DNA of 64,000 nt from Clitopilus passeckerianus (GCA_944990035.1 CALYLX010000159.1:806001-870000); one strand, 5' to 3'; shown: positions 1-11,618, numbered from the stretch's first letter. Notes: a model not told the origin generated them from the sequence alone. Made by a program: numbers and translations.

Positions 1-1225
1 GAGTTGATGAGAATAGATATGGAAGAAAGGACTGAAAGTGGTGTGGATAAGGATGGTGCTGAAGACGGATGTAGCTGAAGAAGAACGTCACTTTCGGGGT
101 GCTGCGGCTGTTACGAGTCTGGAGTTTACGAAAGCGAGTCCTTTTTCCTATTACGTCCCCACAATTCAATTGGTTCGCTTGATGCGAGATTGCCTCTTTG
201 GGCCAGCGCTCCACAGAAAGGACATCATATGCCCACATATGGTACTGTATACAAACACATGGTCTCCTCGTCGACTATCACTGCCGAATACATGGCCATC
301 ACGCTCTACGGACATAGCCGTACCTACCGTACCACACCTTTGGTCGACGCTGAATGTTGAAACTTGAAAGCTTGAACCGCTGTCAATGACCTTGCTTCTC
401 CAGCCGAATGTACATCTGCAAGTTAGGCTTTACAGTACCGCTTTACAAAGATTATTACACAACGGCTTCGGAGCCTTATGCACAACATGTCGCGCCCTAA
501 AGGCGCGTCGGACAGAATTTCACGTTAGAACAGGTAGTAATCGCAAGTTGGGTGTGGTTCAAAGCGTGGTTTACTGTATCTTGGAGTATAGATAAGTCCT
601 ATAGAAGAGGTCGCCATAATGAAGTAAACTCCAGACTCGTAAACCGCCATGCGAAGCATTGGCCATCCCCACAAGTGCTAGGATATCAATTCTGTTCGCT
701 CACGTGAGCCTGAAGATAAGCGGGCCCCAGTGAAGGAGTTGTCCTTGCCTTCGTGCTCACTGTTAGGCTGCTAGCGCGTTGCTATCGGAATACTATGACC
801 TTCTTTTCTAGCTCTTAGGATTCTCAGGTCTGTTAAGGGACGCTGATCCTCAGCCAAATGAAGAGCTTTCGGCTAAGTTGCAAAACTCTGAGAGAGTTCA
901 GGCCAGCCAAGGAGCACTGCTAGCTATTTGCGATTTCAAAGGCAATTACCCCAACTTTTTGTACCAATAATGTAACAATCACATAACGGCGCAGCGGTGA
1001 TAACTGGATCTCCACAGCAATTTAGCGGACAGGGAGCCAAGTATGGCAATTGTTGTTGTTGTTGTCCTTGGCAGTGCAGATGCTATTCTCTTTCGTAAGT
1101 CTATGTTACCTTCCGAGCCATATTCTTACTTACCTTCTCCGAGTTCTCTCAAGGACCATCATCGACCAGCTTTAGGTGCTAGTCCATACTAACGTCCAGT
1201 TTGGCTGTCTCTTCTGTTGTGACCG
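1..1225. other. Intergenic DNA upstream of NLR 1
   Basis: No gene could be supported here. Short ORFs at 38-367 and 386-595 show no recognisable motif and no coherent splice structure. A (TTG)n run near 1051-1065 lies in a possible extra first exon of the next gene: an ATG at 1043 opens a Val-rich hydrophobic stretch ending at a GTAAGT donor near 1101. The frame after 1176 (FGCLFCC) resembles the membrane-anchor exon of the paralogues at 11.6 and 38.2 kb, but it is not in frame with the following exon. The receptor's true 5' end is therefore unresolved. Confidence 0.4.
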
Positions 1226-4200
1226 ATGGCGCCTGGGCGCGCCAACGAGACCGCCAGCTCCAATCTACGACACCATCCCTACCCAAGAAACAATCACTCA
1301 GTTCCTGGCCTCGACGAGCATGTTGAAGAGGATAGGCACATCCTGCGTGAATACACGTGGGCATTCTACAAGAACCAGCCTCTTGAAATGAAGCAGGTTA
1401 TGGAACGTGTTGTTCTGAAGAAACTACTTTCGAAGTTCAGTGACGTTTCGTACGACACCTGTTCAGCCTACCTACATAATCACAACGATCTCCGGGCGCT
1501 GCTACTGGAAGGTTGGGAAAAGGGCACATTCCAAGTTATTCGTAGTAGTTGTAAGTGGCCTCCATAACGCCTTGACAGTTATATCTGTCTAATCATCAGC
1601 ATTTTATTAGCGACTTTTATTTCCTTCTGCAAGCCTACGATGCACGATGTGGCCAGCACAGCATTTCTTTCCTTTCAGGAACCAGTGGAGGATTTTCCCT
1701 TTGAAGGATCTGCCACGGCTTGCAACAATACCATCACTGGCGAGTAGGAACGAAACATAAACCTGGAGAACTAGTATTCTATTGAGTATTCACAGTGGAC
1801 ACCGAAGATGAGGACGATGAAAGTATGGACCTGGTCGAAGACGGCTCTGGTAACGGGATATTAAATGGAGCCAAGAACGTGAAAATCTACGGTGGAAAGT
1901 TCGTCAACAATGGCGGTGATGTCTACAATATCACGGTGGCAGGAGATCTGTGGCGAACTACTCGTAAGTGAAGCCGCCCTGTCGGTACTCTACCATCATT
2001 ATACTCAGTAATGTATAGGTTCGAGTGAGTACCGTGTATATATATATCACTCGACCCTCATAGTCTAACCCGACCGAGGAGACGATTATCGCAAGACGGC
2101 AGAATGGTACTTGGATATTGACTACCGAGCCACGCACAACAATATAGCCAAGAAACGCTCAAGGACCACCGGAGGGTGGTTTCTCCGAACGGAGACCTAT
2201 CGAACATGGTGTACATCCCCGCAACCGAGAATTTTGTGGTGTCCTGGAATACGTACGTGCTTCTATGTCCGTCGCAACTTCTTTCTAATGAGCCCTCTCT
2301 GCAGCTGGCGTTGGTAAAACGGCCATGGCGTAGGGTGTTCTGTTGTTTCAGTTTGTTCTGTTCTAATGGATCTTGTTCTTTTAGATCTCTTGTTGTGGAT
2401 CATCTACGAATGCTTGATGAATCCTCCATATTCGTCGCGATCATCTACTTTAACTACAAGAACCGAAGCAATCAGAGCAGGCGTGCCATCCTCGAGGCCA
2501 TCTGCAGGCAGATCTTCGAAATTCATGAAAACACCACTTTGAAACACCTCTACGACTCACATGTCAAGCGGAAATCACGGCCTACGGAGGATGAGCTTCG
2601 ATCAACTCTATCCGATGCTTTTCATGACTACCAGTCGTGTTACTTGGTCCTTGATGCTCTTGACGAATATACGGCACACTACAGCGACAAGCAGGTTCGC
2701 GAGGTGATTACGGACGTCCTGTCGCTCGGAGAGAATGTGAAGCTCCTCATAACCTCTCGTGCCCTTGGGGAGATGGAGGCTACGTTCAAGGAACTCGGGG
2801 CAAGCCGAGAGGAGATCGTCGCGGATGATGCTGACATGAGAATGTATGTGGCGGAAAGGGTTGAATCCTCGAAGTCGAGATTCGACTTTACGGTGTCGAA
2901 TGAATTCTCTAAGCATATCGTTGAAGAGGTTGTCAAGGCTGCGAAAGGACGGTATGTCACTTTTCGGCTCTTTGACTCTTTCGTGTTCTGACCTCGTGAG
3001 ACAGGTTTCTGGCTGCGGAGCTGGGCATGAATCTCCTGGGGGAGCAACTCAATCCTGGGGACCTCGAAGACGCTCTCGAAAATCTTCCCCACGGAATCGA
3101 TGAATCGTATGTTCGCATCATGGAACTCATCAGGAACTACCCCGATAGTCGACGGGAACTGGCAATGAAGGCATTGATGTGGGTTGCGTATGCCCATCGT
3201 CCACTTTCTGTTCGAGAACTCCAACATGCACTCGCCACGAAACACGGGAGGAAGGAGACTGATCACTATGTTACCCCACTATCAACGATCACCAGCCTTT
3301 GCGCCGGACTCATCGTCGTGCAAGGCATAAAAGAAGATGAGGAGCCTGACGATAACAGGAGCTTGCGGTTTGTTCGTGAGTAGCGCATTCATGGGTTTCC
3401 AGTTGAAAATTGAGTTTTCTTGTTAGACTTGACGACCCAAGAGTTTTTCGAAATATCGGAATATTTCATCAACGCCCATAGGGAGATGTTTTCAACCTGC
3501 ATTGAATACCTGTCAATCACGGGCAACCATACCCTTCAGGCCGACTTTGCTTGGGCTTCTATTCCCTATTTCTGGGATCGAAGCAGCCACCTTCCCTTCT
3601 ATGACTATGCGGCATTGAACTGGGGACAACATGCAAATGATCACCCTGAGTCACTTCTCCCAGAAATACTTGAATTCCTGCAAGGGGAGGGCCGACCTGT
3701 AGAGCTGAGTTGGGAATACACACTGAGAAGACGTACGGTCGACGATGATAGCACATCAGAAACGGACGGCTGCGGTATATTCCTGGCAGCATACCACAAT
3801 CAACCCGATACACTATCAGCATTACTAGATCGGATGGATGATATTCCAGACCTAGTGGAGCAAAGAACCCTGATGCACGTTGCGGCCCAGGCTGGGAGGA
3901 CAAAAACTGTGGAAGTGTTGCTGCAATGGTTGCGGTCAAGCCAGAGTGATATTAATTCAACTACATTGCCCGCAGCAGCAAGGCACAAATGTCAGGAACA
4001 CATCCTGTTCCACCCCGATGTACGAGATCAACATGGGCGGACCCCCTTTTCTTACGCAGTCCAAGATAATCATGAATCAATTGCCAAGCTCCTTCTTGAG
4101 CATGGGGTCGTCGAGGCAGACACAAAGGACAACAATGACCGGACTCCCCTATCGTACGCAGCTCAGCGGGGCAGCGAGTCTACTGTGAAGCTCCTTCTTG

Positions 4201-5324
4201 AACATGGAGGTGTCGAGGCGTACTCGAAGGACAACGATGGCCAGACTCCCCTATCACACGCAGCTTGGTCGGGCAGCGAGTCCACTGTGAAGCTCCTCCT
4301 TGAACATGGAGGTGTCGAGGCGGACTGGAAGGACAACAATGGCCAGACTCCCCTATCACACGCAGCTTGGTCGGGCAGCGAGTCCACTGTGAAGCTCCTT
4401 CTTGAGCATGGAGGTGTCGAGGCAGACTCGAAGGACAACGATGGCCGGACTCCCCTATCACACGCAGCTCGGTCGGGCAGCGAGTCCACTGTGAAGCTCC
4501 TCCTTGAACATGGAGGTGTCGAGGCGGACTCGAAGGACAACGATGGCCAGACTCCCCTATCACATGCAGCTCAGTGGGGCAGGGAGCCTACTGTGAAGTG
4601 CCTTCTTGAACATGGAGGTGTCGAGGCAGACTCGAAGGACAACAATGGCCGGACTCCCCTGTCGCACGCAGCTCAGTGGGCAAGCGAGTCTACTGTGAAG
4701 CTCCTTCTTGAACATGGAGGTGTCAAGGCAGACTCGAAGGACAACAATGGCCAGACTCCCCTATCACACGCAGCTCAGTGGGGCAGCGAGTCCGCTGTTA
4801 AGCTCCTTCTTGAATATGGAGGTGTCGAGGCGGACTCGAAGGACAACAATGGCCGGACCCCCTTCTCATACGCTGCTAAGGACGGCAGGGCGTCAGTCAT
4901 CGTATTTCTGCTAGCGCGTGGAGGTGTCGAGGCAGACTCGAAGGACAACATGGGCCGGACTCCCCTATCACATGCAGCTCAGCGGGGCAGCGATTCTACT
5001 GTGAAGCTCCTTCTTGAACATGGAGGTGTCGAGGCCGACTCAAAGGACAACAATGGCCGGACTCCCCTATCACACGCAGCTCAGTGGGGCAGCGAGTCTA
5101 CTGTGAAGCTCCTTCTTGAGCATGGAGATGGTGAGGTAGACATGACTTCAGTGGACAACATGGGCAGGACTGCACTTTATCATGCAAATTCTATGATTTA
5201 CTGTCTGATCTTTAATGATCATCTCTATTATGATGATTCAGGTGATTTCTGCAGGCTTCTTCTGGAGTCTACCCAGCGCGTTGCAGATATGCTGATAACA
5301 AATGGCGTCGTCGAATTCCCGTAA
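1226..5324 (+). CDS. NACHT-ankyrin NLR-type receptor 1
   Basis: This is an STAND/NLR-type signalling ATPase. Nine exons join in frame: 1226-1550, 1611-1739, 1796-1963, 2019-2024, 2079-2252, 2305-2329, 2385-2951, 3005-3375 and 3427-5324, about 1,220 aa. The intron at 1740 would need a GC-AG donor. The lengths of the 174, 25, 567 and 371 nt exons equal those of the paralogue at 38.2 kb. Domains in order: the family N-terminal domain (DRHIL to GTFQVI, residues ~35-107); the GAKNVKIYGGKFVN motif; Walker A PGIPGVGKTAMA split across the 2253-2304 intron (~267); Walker B CYLVLDALDEY (~360); LLITSR sensor; a FVHLTTQEFF winged-helix end; then about 12 ankyrin repeats. The ankyrin repeats are nearly identical to each other. 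The stop at 5322 overlaps a GTAAGT donor; splicing to 5363 would instead end the protein at 5399 with a 12-residue tail. The start ATG is uncertain, since the membrane-anchor exon seen in the paralogues is out of frame here. Ligand and effector output are unknown. Confidence 0.85.
2019..2024 (+). other. Candidate 6-nt microexon in NLR 1
   Basis: Six bases lie between an acceptor AG (TATAG) and a GTGAGT donor. They sit at exactly the position where the paralogue at 38.2 kb also has a six-base island with the same flanks (39041-39046). Including or skipping it keeps the frame, adding two residues (R-S here, Y-S in the paralogue). Skipping would make a single intron of 1964-2078. Confidence 0.5.
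4080..5140 (+). repeat. 102-bp tandem ankyrin-coding repeat array
   Basis: About ten tandem copies of a 102 bp unit encode a 34-residue ankyrin repeat of the form GxTPLSHAAxxGSESTVK followed by LLLEHGGVEADSKDNN. Adjacent units differ at only a few bases, including synonymous sites. This points to recent unequal exchange or gene conversion inside the receptor 1 ankyrin exon. Confidence 0.9.
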
Positions 5325-5399
5325 GTACTCCTTGTGATCCCTTTGCTAACTTTCGCTAACAGTGTTTTCGGTAGTAATTTGTACGGCGAAGAAGTGTAA

Positions 5400-5934
5400 T
5401 ATGATATACAATAGACAGTCTGCTAATAAAATCCCTGGCCCTTTGGAAAGAAATCAATGACAACGCGGCATACGGTGAATGGTGTATAGATCAACAAGTT
5501 TCAACTCTTTCGTACTCGTCAATGCACACTCAGACCGAATCCAATACCTACCTTCCGCAACCCTCAACCTAGCTTTCCGCCTGCCTGTTACATACCCCGC
5601 ATTTCTTATCCACCCCCAGTCTCTGGCCCAACTCACATCACACCGATCTAGCCGGTTATCCTGACATCTCACCCTACGCTCCCATCACCGCTATTCCGAG
5701 AGAGCTGCCGACACGAAGACTTGTATAACCCCAGGCCATCCAAGTTAGACCGTTCCACAGAGGTGGCAGGCTGAGAGTTGATGCGGTCTTGGATATAGTT
5801 GAACATGAACAGACATTGCAGCTAAATTGAAGGTGGGGGTGCTTTTGGGTGCGGCGGCAGAGTTAGGGTGTGTGGGTGTGGGTTACGACACAAGGAATGA
5901 TCGGAGCGATATGGGGGATGGAGATGAAGGGATG
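5400..5934. other. Intergenic, nothing recognised
   Basis: Only short ORFs without motifs are present. The distal part runs into the decayed tandem duplication that follows. Confidence 0.4.
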
Positions 5935-7035
5935 GAGTATATCGTGTCTTCTTTCTTTGGGTGTACATCTTCGTCTTCGTTAGGCGACGTGGCTGCTTGA
6001 CTCCCAGTTATCTCCACTTCTTTCGCCTACTAGCATTCACGACCGTGACGAGCTCTCGACCTCAACGCTGAGGTGGGTGATGCTAGGCGCCGTGGATGGC
6101 AGCGCGATCAGCAGGGTATACATATGTCTCCTCATCTCCGTCTTCGTCGTCTCGATAGATAGATTGGGTTTACCCTCTAGTTGAATCTATGACAAGGATA
6201 TTGATATTAGTTCGAGTGCTATATTTGAATGTAGAAATAGCGGACTTACCGTGAAAGGCGTCCTTTCCACATGCTTTCATACACCTCTTCCGTAAGGCTC
6301 GACAGGTTCCTCGTGCTCCTCACTAAGTCTACTGTCGTTGGAGGGCCTGGCATTCGAAGGAGCGGCAGAGAGAGGACCGGGGGGGGGGGGTGCGAGGAAG
6401 AGGATGGCGTATGGAAGGCCCTACTGGACGCGTGCTGAGGTCAGGTGGATCGTCGGGTATATCGTGTGTTCTTCCTTAGGGCATACGTCTTCGTTTTTCA
6501 TTGGGAGGTGTGGTTGCATATCCACCGGTAATCTGCTCTTCTTTTGCCCCTTCCACGTTAGTATCCGTAACCAGGCTCGCGGCCCCAACGTCCAGGTGGT
6601 CGTCGCTAGGTGGATGGCAGCCAGCTCGGCATGGACTGAGGCGCACCCATATCTTCGTCCCAGTTTTCTTCGGCCTCACGGAGGTTTCTGAAGTCAGATT
6701 TACGCTCTAGGAGAATCTATAAAGAATACATCAATGTTAGTTCAAGTGCTAAACTTGAACTTAGGAAGAGGACTTACGGATACCCAGGTATTGCGTCCTC
6801 TCCACGTGCTTTTGTACACCCACTCTGTAAGACTCGACAGATTCCTCTTGTTCGTCTACAACCTGGCAACAACTTCCAGTTATTCTCCACCAAATCTCCG
6901 GTTGTTGGACGGCCAGGCCTTCAAGGGAGCGATAGAGGTGGGTGCAGTGCAGCAGTGGGAGGGATAAAAAGGTGTATGGAAGGCTTGACTGGAAGCGTGC
7001 TGAGGTCAGGTGGAAGAGATAGGGAAGGGAGAGGA
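5935..7035. repeat. Diverged tandem duplication (~525 bp units)
   Basis: Unit 1 (about 5935-6455) and unit 2 (about 6455-7035) share a series of ordered matches: a TATATCGTGT segment followed by an ACGTCTTCGT-like segment, AGGTGGATGGCAGC-type sequence, CGTAAGGCTCGACAG versus TGTAAGACTCGACAG, and GCGTGCTGAGGTCAGGTGGA. On the minus strand both units keep an intron-like block bounded by GTAAGTCC and ATAG followed by ATTC. This suggests two decayed copies of one minus-strand gene. No intact reading frame remains. A run of about ten G occurs near 6380. Confidence 0.6.
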
Positions 7036-7700
7036 GCAATCTCCTAAAAAGAAGTAGAGATGGTGGAACAAGGCGGTTGACTGGTACGAATTCAGGTCAT
7101 GCTGCCAAAGGGACGTAGGATAGGAATGTATCCAGGCCGACTCGAACGTTCCCAGATGTCTGTGTGCGGTAATGACGAAGATGTCGACGTTCCGGCTTCC
7201 TGGAGGAGACGGATTGATTGGTACGTTTGGGAGAAGGACAGCGTGACGTCATCTCGGCCTGAAGCAATGCGCAATGCTACCGGCTTCGAGTCTAAACGTA
7301 CCTCGGTAGCTTGTCACGGGCACATTTGCCCTTTACGGGGGTCACCAACCCCGGATTCTCAACATGAGCCTCAAACAAATATCGTCGTGCCGATTGCCAC
7401 CGTAGTTTGACCGTACTTCATGGTTTTTAGGTCCAACAGAGATCAGACGCTGAGATGAAATCTATAATCGACTCCTCCGTGCATTCGTGTTTTTATTTCC
7501 CATATGAGCGGTATCGAGACGAATTCATGTAACACACCCGTACCGTGCTCGCCCCGAATACAGGATGCGGATACTGAATTCGCGTATAAACCAATACTAA
7601 TACACTGATCTGACTGTATGCCAGAGAAACCACGAGTGGAGGCTAACAATCTCCCTCTCTGGTCCCCGAGCGTGATTGTTGTCTCACGTACATCTTTTCT
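7036..7700. other. Intergenic, nothing recognised
   Basis: Short ORFs on both strands lack motifs and splice support. The 3' end holds the promoter of the small secreted protein gene. Confidence 0.4.
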
Positions 7701-7711
7701 ACACAGTCCTA

Positions 7712-7720
7712 CTATATAAA
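7712..7720 (+). promoter_or_regulatory. TATA box of small secreted protein
   Basis: CTATATAAA lies about 70 bp upstream of the ATG at 7781. An upstream ATG at 7733 opens a 13-codon reading frame that stops just before the main start, so it could act as a small uORF if it lies downstream of the transcription start. Confidence 0.6.
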
Positions 7721-7780
7721 AGCCTACTCACAATGAAAGAAAACTCCCAACCTCTACCCAGCATAAGCCAGTAGATCATC

Positions 7781-8069
7781 ATGAAGTTGCTCCTCGTCAC
7801 CCTCACTGCAACCCTTCTCTCCGTCGTCTCTGCTGCTCCGGGACTCGTCCCGATCAAAAGGACCCTTATTTGGTCGACCCCGGAAGGCCACTGCTTTTAC
7901 ATCTGCTATCACGGCAAAGATGGCGACACATACACCTATTTCCCAGATAACACCTATGAAAATGCCGCGTAAGTCCTGAAAAATTCAGATAAAATCACCG
8001 ACCATGGCTGATGCTCTGATAAAAAGTTACAATTGCTTGTGCTCTGATGGTTCAACTAATTGGGTTTGA
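7781..8069 (+). CDS. Small secreted cysteine-containing protein
   Basis: This predicted secreted protein has two exons, 7781-7968 and 8027-8069, 76 aa. Residues 1-19 form a signal peptide (MKLLLVTLTATLLSVVSAA). The mature part has four cysteines arranged as GHCFYIC and YNCLC, which could form two disulfides. An unspliced read would stop at 7972, where the TAA is part of a GTAAGT donor. The spliced version adds AYNCLCSDGSTNWV and completes an even number of cysteines, so it is preferred. A TATA box lies 70 bp upstream. No family recognised; the class (small, secreted, Cys-containing) is typical of fungal effector-like or apoplastic proteins. Confidence 0.7.
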
Positions 8070-8447
8070 TTTGGGCCATTAGCACAAATTTGATGTAATT
8101 ATCTATTGTCGAGAGATGCACTGAGAATCTTGAAAAATCAAATTAAAGAGAAGGGCGTACCTGTCAAGGCAACGGGAAAGGCGGATAACTCTATGGTGTC
8201 ACGAAAATCAGCGGGGTGTACTAATTGAAAAGACTATACAATGCAAAGAGTAGATAAATAATTATTGTCCGTGATGATGCAAAGTGAGATGCGATGCGTA
8301 TGCAGGTAAAAGTACAAATGTGGTTGGTGATGCGAGAGTGGGAGTTGATAAAATTACAAATGCGGTGAACGAGAAAAGATTAAAAGTCGTCGCAATATAT
8401 AAAAGGTCCATAGTCCATTCTTAAAGAAAGAAAGCACTCAAACCTCT
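8070..8447. other. Intergenic between convergent genes
   Basis: This spacer lies between the 3' ends of the small secreted protein gene (+) and the GMC gene (-). It is A-rich with short repetitive GATGCGA-type words. No gene seen. Confidence 0.5.
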
Positions 8448-10653
8448 TCACTCTAATATCTTCACCTCCCCATACTGCTCCTTCAAACTCTCCAACGTCC
8501 TGGCGGGAACTTGTGGTCCATCCCTCCTCCCCGCAACAATATCATCCGAAATCTTCTCCGCCATAGCATACACCGTCGCCACCGTATGCGTCGCGATATT
8601 AATCGGCATGCTTCCGGCGTCAACAACCCTCAAATTCCGCGTCCCATACACCTTCATCTTCGAATCCACAACACCCCCAATCTCCCTCGCCGCCATAGAG
8701 GTAGTCCCAACGGGGTGCCACACGCTTATAGTCCACTCCCGACAGAAATCATCCCACTGCTCGAGGGTCTTGTATGATTCAGGAGGCTGGTTCGGCCGCT
8801 CGACGTACGATTTGGTAGGCTCCGTCTCCATCATGATCGTCCGCATGAACCTCGTCCACTGCGCAGCGACCTTCCAATCAAACGAAAACTCGTTATACTT
8901 CGGATCCACAAGCGGAATCGCGAACGGGTCCGTAGTATTGACGTGGACATTCCCAGCGCTGTACGGCCGGAGGAGGAACGTGACGAGGTTGATGTAGCTC
9001 CGCCCTGGGATGGGCGCGTAGTTGGAGGACGCGATGCCGCCTTTGGGTACGACGCTGAATTCGACCTGGGTGACTTTGCCTTCGGCGAGGTGGCGCCGGT
9101 TGATGGCGAGGTGCTTTTTGCGGATGGGGGAGAGGTCGGCTTTGGACAGCTCGTCGTCCAGTTCGCCCAGGAGGTCGGTTACGTTGAAGGCTTCGGGGAA
9201 GGTTTGGAGGGGGAAGAAGGAGAGGGTGGCTGGGGATGCGTTGTAGATGCCTGTTCCGTTGGCTTTGTATTCTTCCCAGGCAGCCTGATCGCGTTCGGGG
9301 GAGTTGCGGTAGATGTCTGCAGAGGGATGTAAGTCATTATCGCTTCAAAATATGCAAAGGAAAACGTACCCCAAGTATCATAAGGAGCATCCTCCTTCAG
9401 CAGGAAATCCGTGTTGAACTCTAAATGATCTTGCAAGTTCTCCCCAACTTCAGGGATATCCAACACGACGGGGATATCAAGACCTTCGAGCAAGGTCTTG
9501 TTGCCGACACCGGACAACTCCAGGAGCTGAGGGCTCTTGAGCGACCCAGCAGAGAGTATGACCTCCCTAGTGACGTTGGCGGTGAACCTCTCCTCAGGGT
9601 TACTAGGCGAGCCAAACTCAACACCATTCGCGAGGAGTGAGGTGGTGTTGGTCAACGCAGCGTCGGTGGGTACAGTCGCCTCGTCGAAAAGAACCTTTGT
9701 AGCCTCGGCATTAATGAGAACAAGAAGGTTCGTCCTATCCAGGACCGGCTGAAGGTACCCAGTAGTAGAATACGAACGCGTATTCGTCTTGGGATCAACA
9801 CTCCTCGCAGTGAGTGTGAGACCGGTAGAATTCCCTCCTTCAGGGTCCGAGTTGACATACCCACCCCGGTTGAGGAAGGCTTGGTGGACATCGTAGATGT
9901 ACGGCGTCGCAGCCGTGTTGTTGCCATTAAACCCAACCTTGATGGGTCCACCCACCGCCCCATCGCGGGCATTGGCTAACCCAGGCACGTCATCGTTTTC
10001 TGGAAGCCAGCCAGTGGGTCCAGGAGTCACATCATCAAGCTTGGTGAAATACGGCTTGATATTCTCCCAATTCCATCCCGGGTTCCCCAGCTCCTCCCAC
10101 GCATCATACTCGTCCTTGCTTCCACGAGCATAATTGTGGTAGGTCAACCCAGAAGAACCACCAAGGAACTTCCCTCTAGGCTGCTCGATACGGCGGTTGT
10201 GCACGCCTGGCTGTGGGACAGTTTTGATGAGCCAGTCGAAAGTGGCGTTGTTGCGTGCGCGGCCGAAGAGACCGGGGACGTTGATGAGGTCCTCATCGGG
10301 GAAGTATCCGCCTGCCTCGATGACACCGACAGTGTAGGAAGGATTGGCGGAGAGGCGGTTGGCGAGGACAAGGCCTGCGGAGCCGCCACCGACGATGAGG
10401 TAGTCGAACTTCTGGGAGGAGAAGAGTTGTTTATCCTCGATGATGCCTGGAGAGGGTAACGTTAGTTTGAGAATGCGAGGTTGAATTTGATAGACATACC
10501 AAAAGGACGCTTTGCATCCGTTGCAGTGCTGTCATGGTTGGAACTAGCAGTTCTGGGTTCTGCCTGCGGTTCCTCCCTAGCAATAGGCTGCTTGAAGGAG
10601 GCAGTAGCTAAAGCGATAGGGACCAGAGCGGAGAGTGTTGCAAGGCCGCGCAT
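8448..10653 (-). CDS. Secreted GMC (AA3-type) oxidoreductase
   Basis: This is an FAD-dependent glucose-methanol-choline oxidoreductase of the aryl-alcohol oxidase/glucose oxidase class, which would act outside the cell and make H2O2 or a quinone product. Three exons, 10653-10500, 10446-9370 and 9316-8448, join in frame to 699 aa. An N-terminal signal peptide (~1-20) precedes the dinucleotide fold DYLIVGGGSAGLVLANRLS (~66-84). The GMC signature PRGKFLGGSSGLTY starts at ~141. The catalytic pair is present: His ~611 in WHPVGTT and His ~654 in ATHTVATVYAMAE. Catalytic residues are complete, so the gene looks functional. It is somewhat longer than the ~600 residues usual for aryl-alcohol oxidases. 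Substrate cannot be told from the sequence. It is the only intact member; at least eight decayed relatives lie elsewhere in the window. Confidence 0.9.
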
Positions 10654-10750
10654 CTTCTATTACTTTCTTCGAATAATCCTGAGATAAATCCAGAGGAGAG
10701 CTGAGGATAGAAGTCCTTGACGATAGTTTCTAGCCCTTGGACAAAAACCC

Positions 10751-10759
10751 ATTATATAG
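10751..10759 (-). promoter_or_regulatory. TATA box of GMC oxidoreductase
   Basis: On the minus strand ACTATATAAT lies about 100 bp upstream of the start codon at 10653, in the usual fungal TATA position. Confidence 0.55.
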
Positions 10760-11618
10760 TCTCCAAAGGCCTTGTCGAGCCACATATGAGAGGGAATCCT
10801 TGGCAACCTCCTCTGGCATATCCGTTAGCGTTTCGGGATGTTTGAGGAGGGAGAGTTTATTCGATAGGCGAAGACCGGGGAGCTCAGGTTGCAGTGCTAG
10901 GCCCTCGATGTATTGCGGCAAGATAGGAGGGCGGATCGATAGCGAAAGGTGGAGTTCATGGCGGTCGAGAAAGGCTGTCGGCGCGTGTGAGATGCTGACT
11001 TGACGCGTTTGCTGAGTTGTTGGGAAACCCCGACATTCCCTTTCGGACACTCATCCCGAAATTTAAACCGTTCCGCTGCCAGACTTCTCCTCGTAATATT
11101 GAAGACTTCAATGCAAGCAACGCTGTCTCTCTGAACCTCTTCTCTTAAATTGAAGAGTTTAAATGATTGCTGTCTTACGGCGGCAAGGCTGAATCAATTC
11201 TTCGGAGTCTCGGTTTGAGCTCATCCTCGGCCATACCCTGGGTCTAACCTGCTCAAAGTATGGCAGCGTCAGTCTCAGTCATACAGACGGAGATCAGAGC
11301 AGGGGCTGGTGAGCCAGGGTGCCCAGTAAACGTTTGAGCAGGAACCATTACAGCAGACGCTATCCGATGTAAGGCTCCAGACTGAGTCGTTGCTCGGGTT
11401 TTCTCTCTCAGAAACTCACATTCACGGTATTCACAGCAAATTCTTTTTAAAATAGGCGCCGGGCGCCTAACCTGATCAGACAACAGTGATACGTGTTGCC
11501 ACCACAGCCCGATTATCGATATCACAACACCCGTATGTACATCCTCCATTCCCCGTTTGCGCCCCGATTTCTCACTTAGCTTTTCCCACTAGAGCCCAAA
11601 GCTTCGCCACATGATCAT
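10760..11618. other. Divergent intergenic region
   Basis: This region lies between the GMC gene (-) and the ankyrin gene (+) and should hold both promoters. No coding sequence was supported; the 98-aa and 106-aa minus ORFs have no motif. Confidence 0.5.

Noticed and set aside
4163..4563. Long open frames antisense to the receptor 1 ankyrin array
   Set aside because: The 102 bp period is a multiple of three, so a stop-free antisense unit is repeated in frame. These are shadows of the sense coding repeat.
4080..5140. CRISPR-like regular repeats
   Set aside because: The repeats abut with no spacers, encode ankyrins and belong to a eukaryotic gene.
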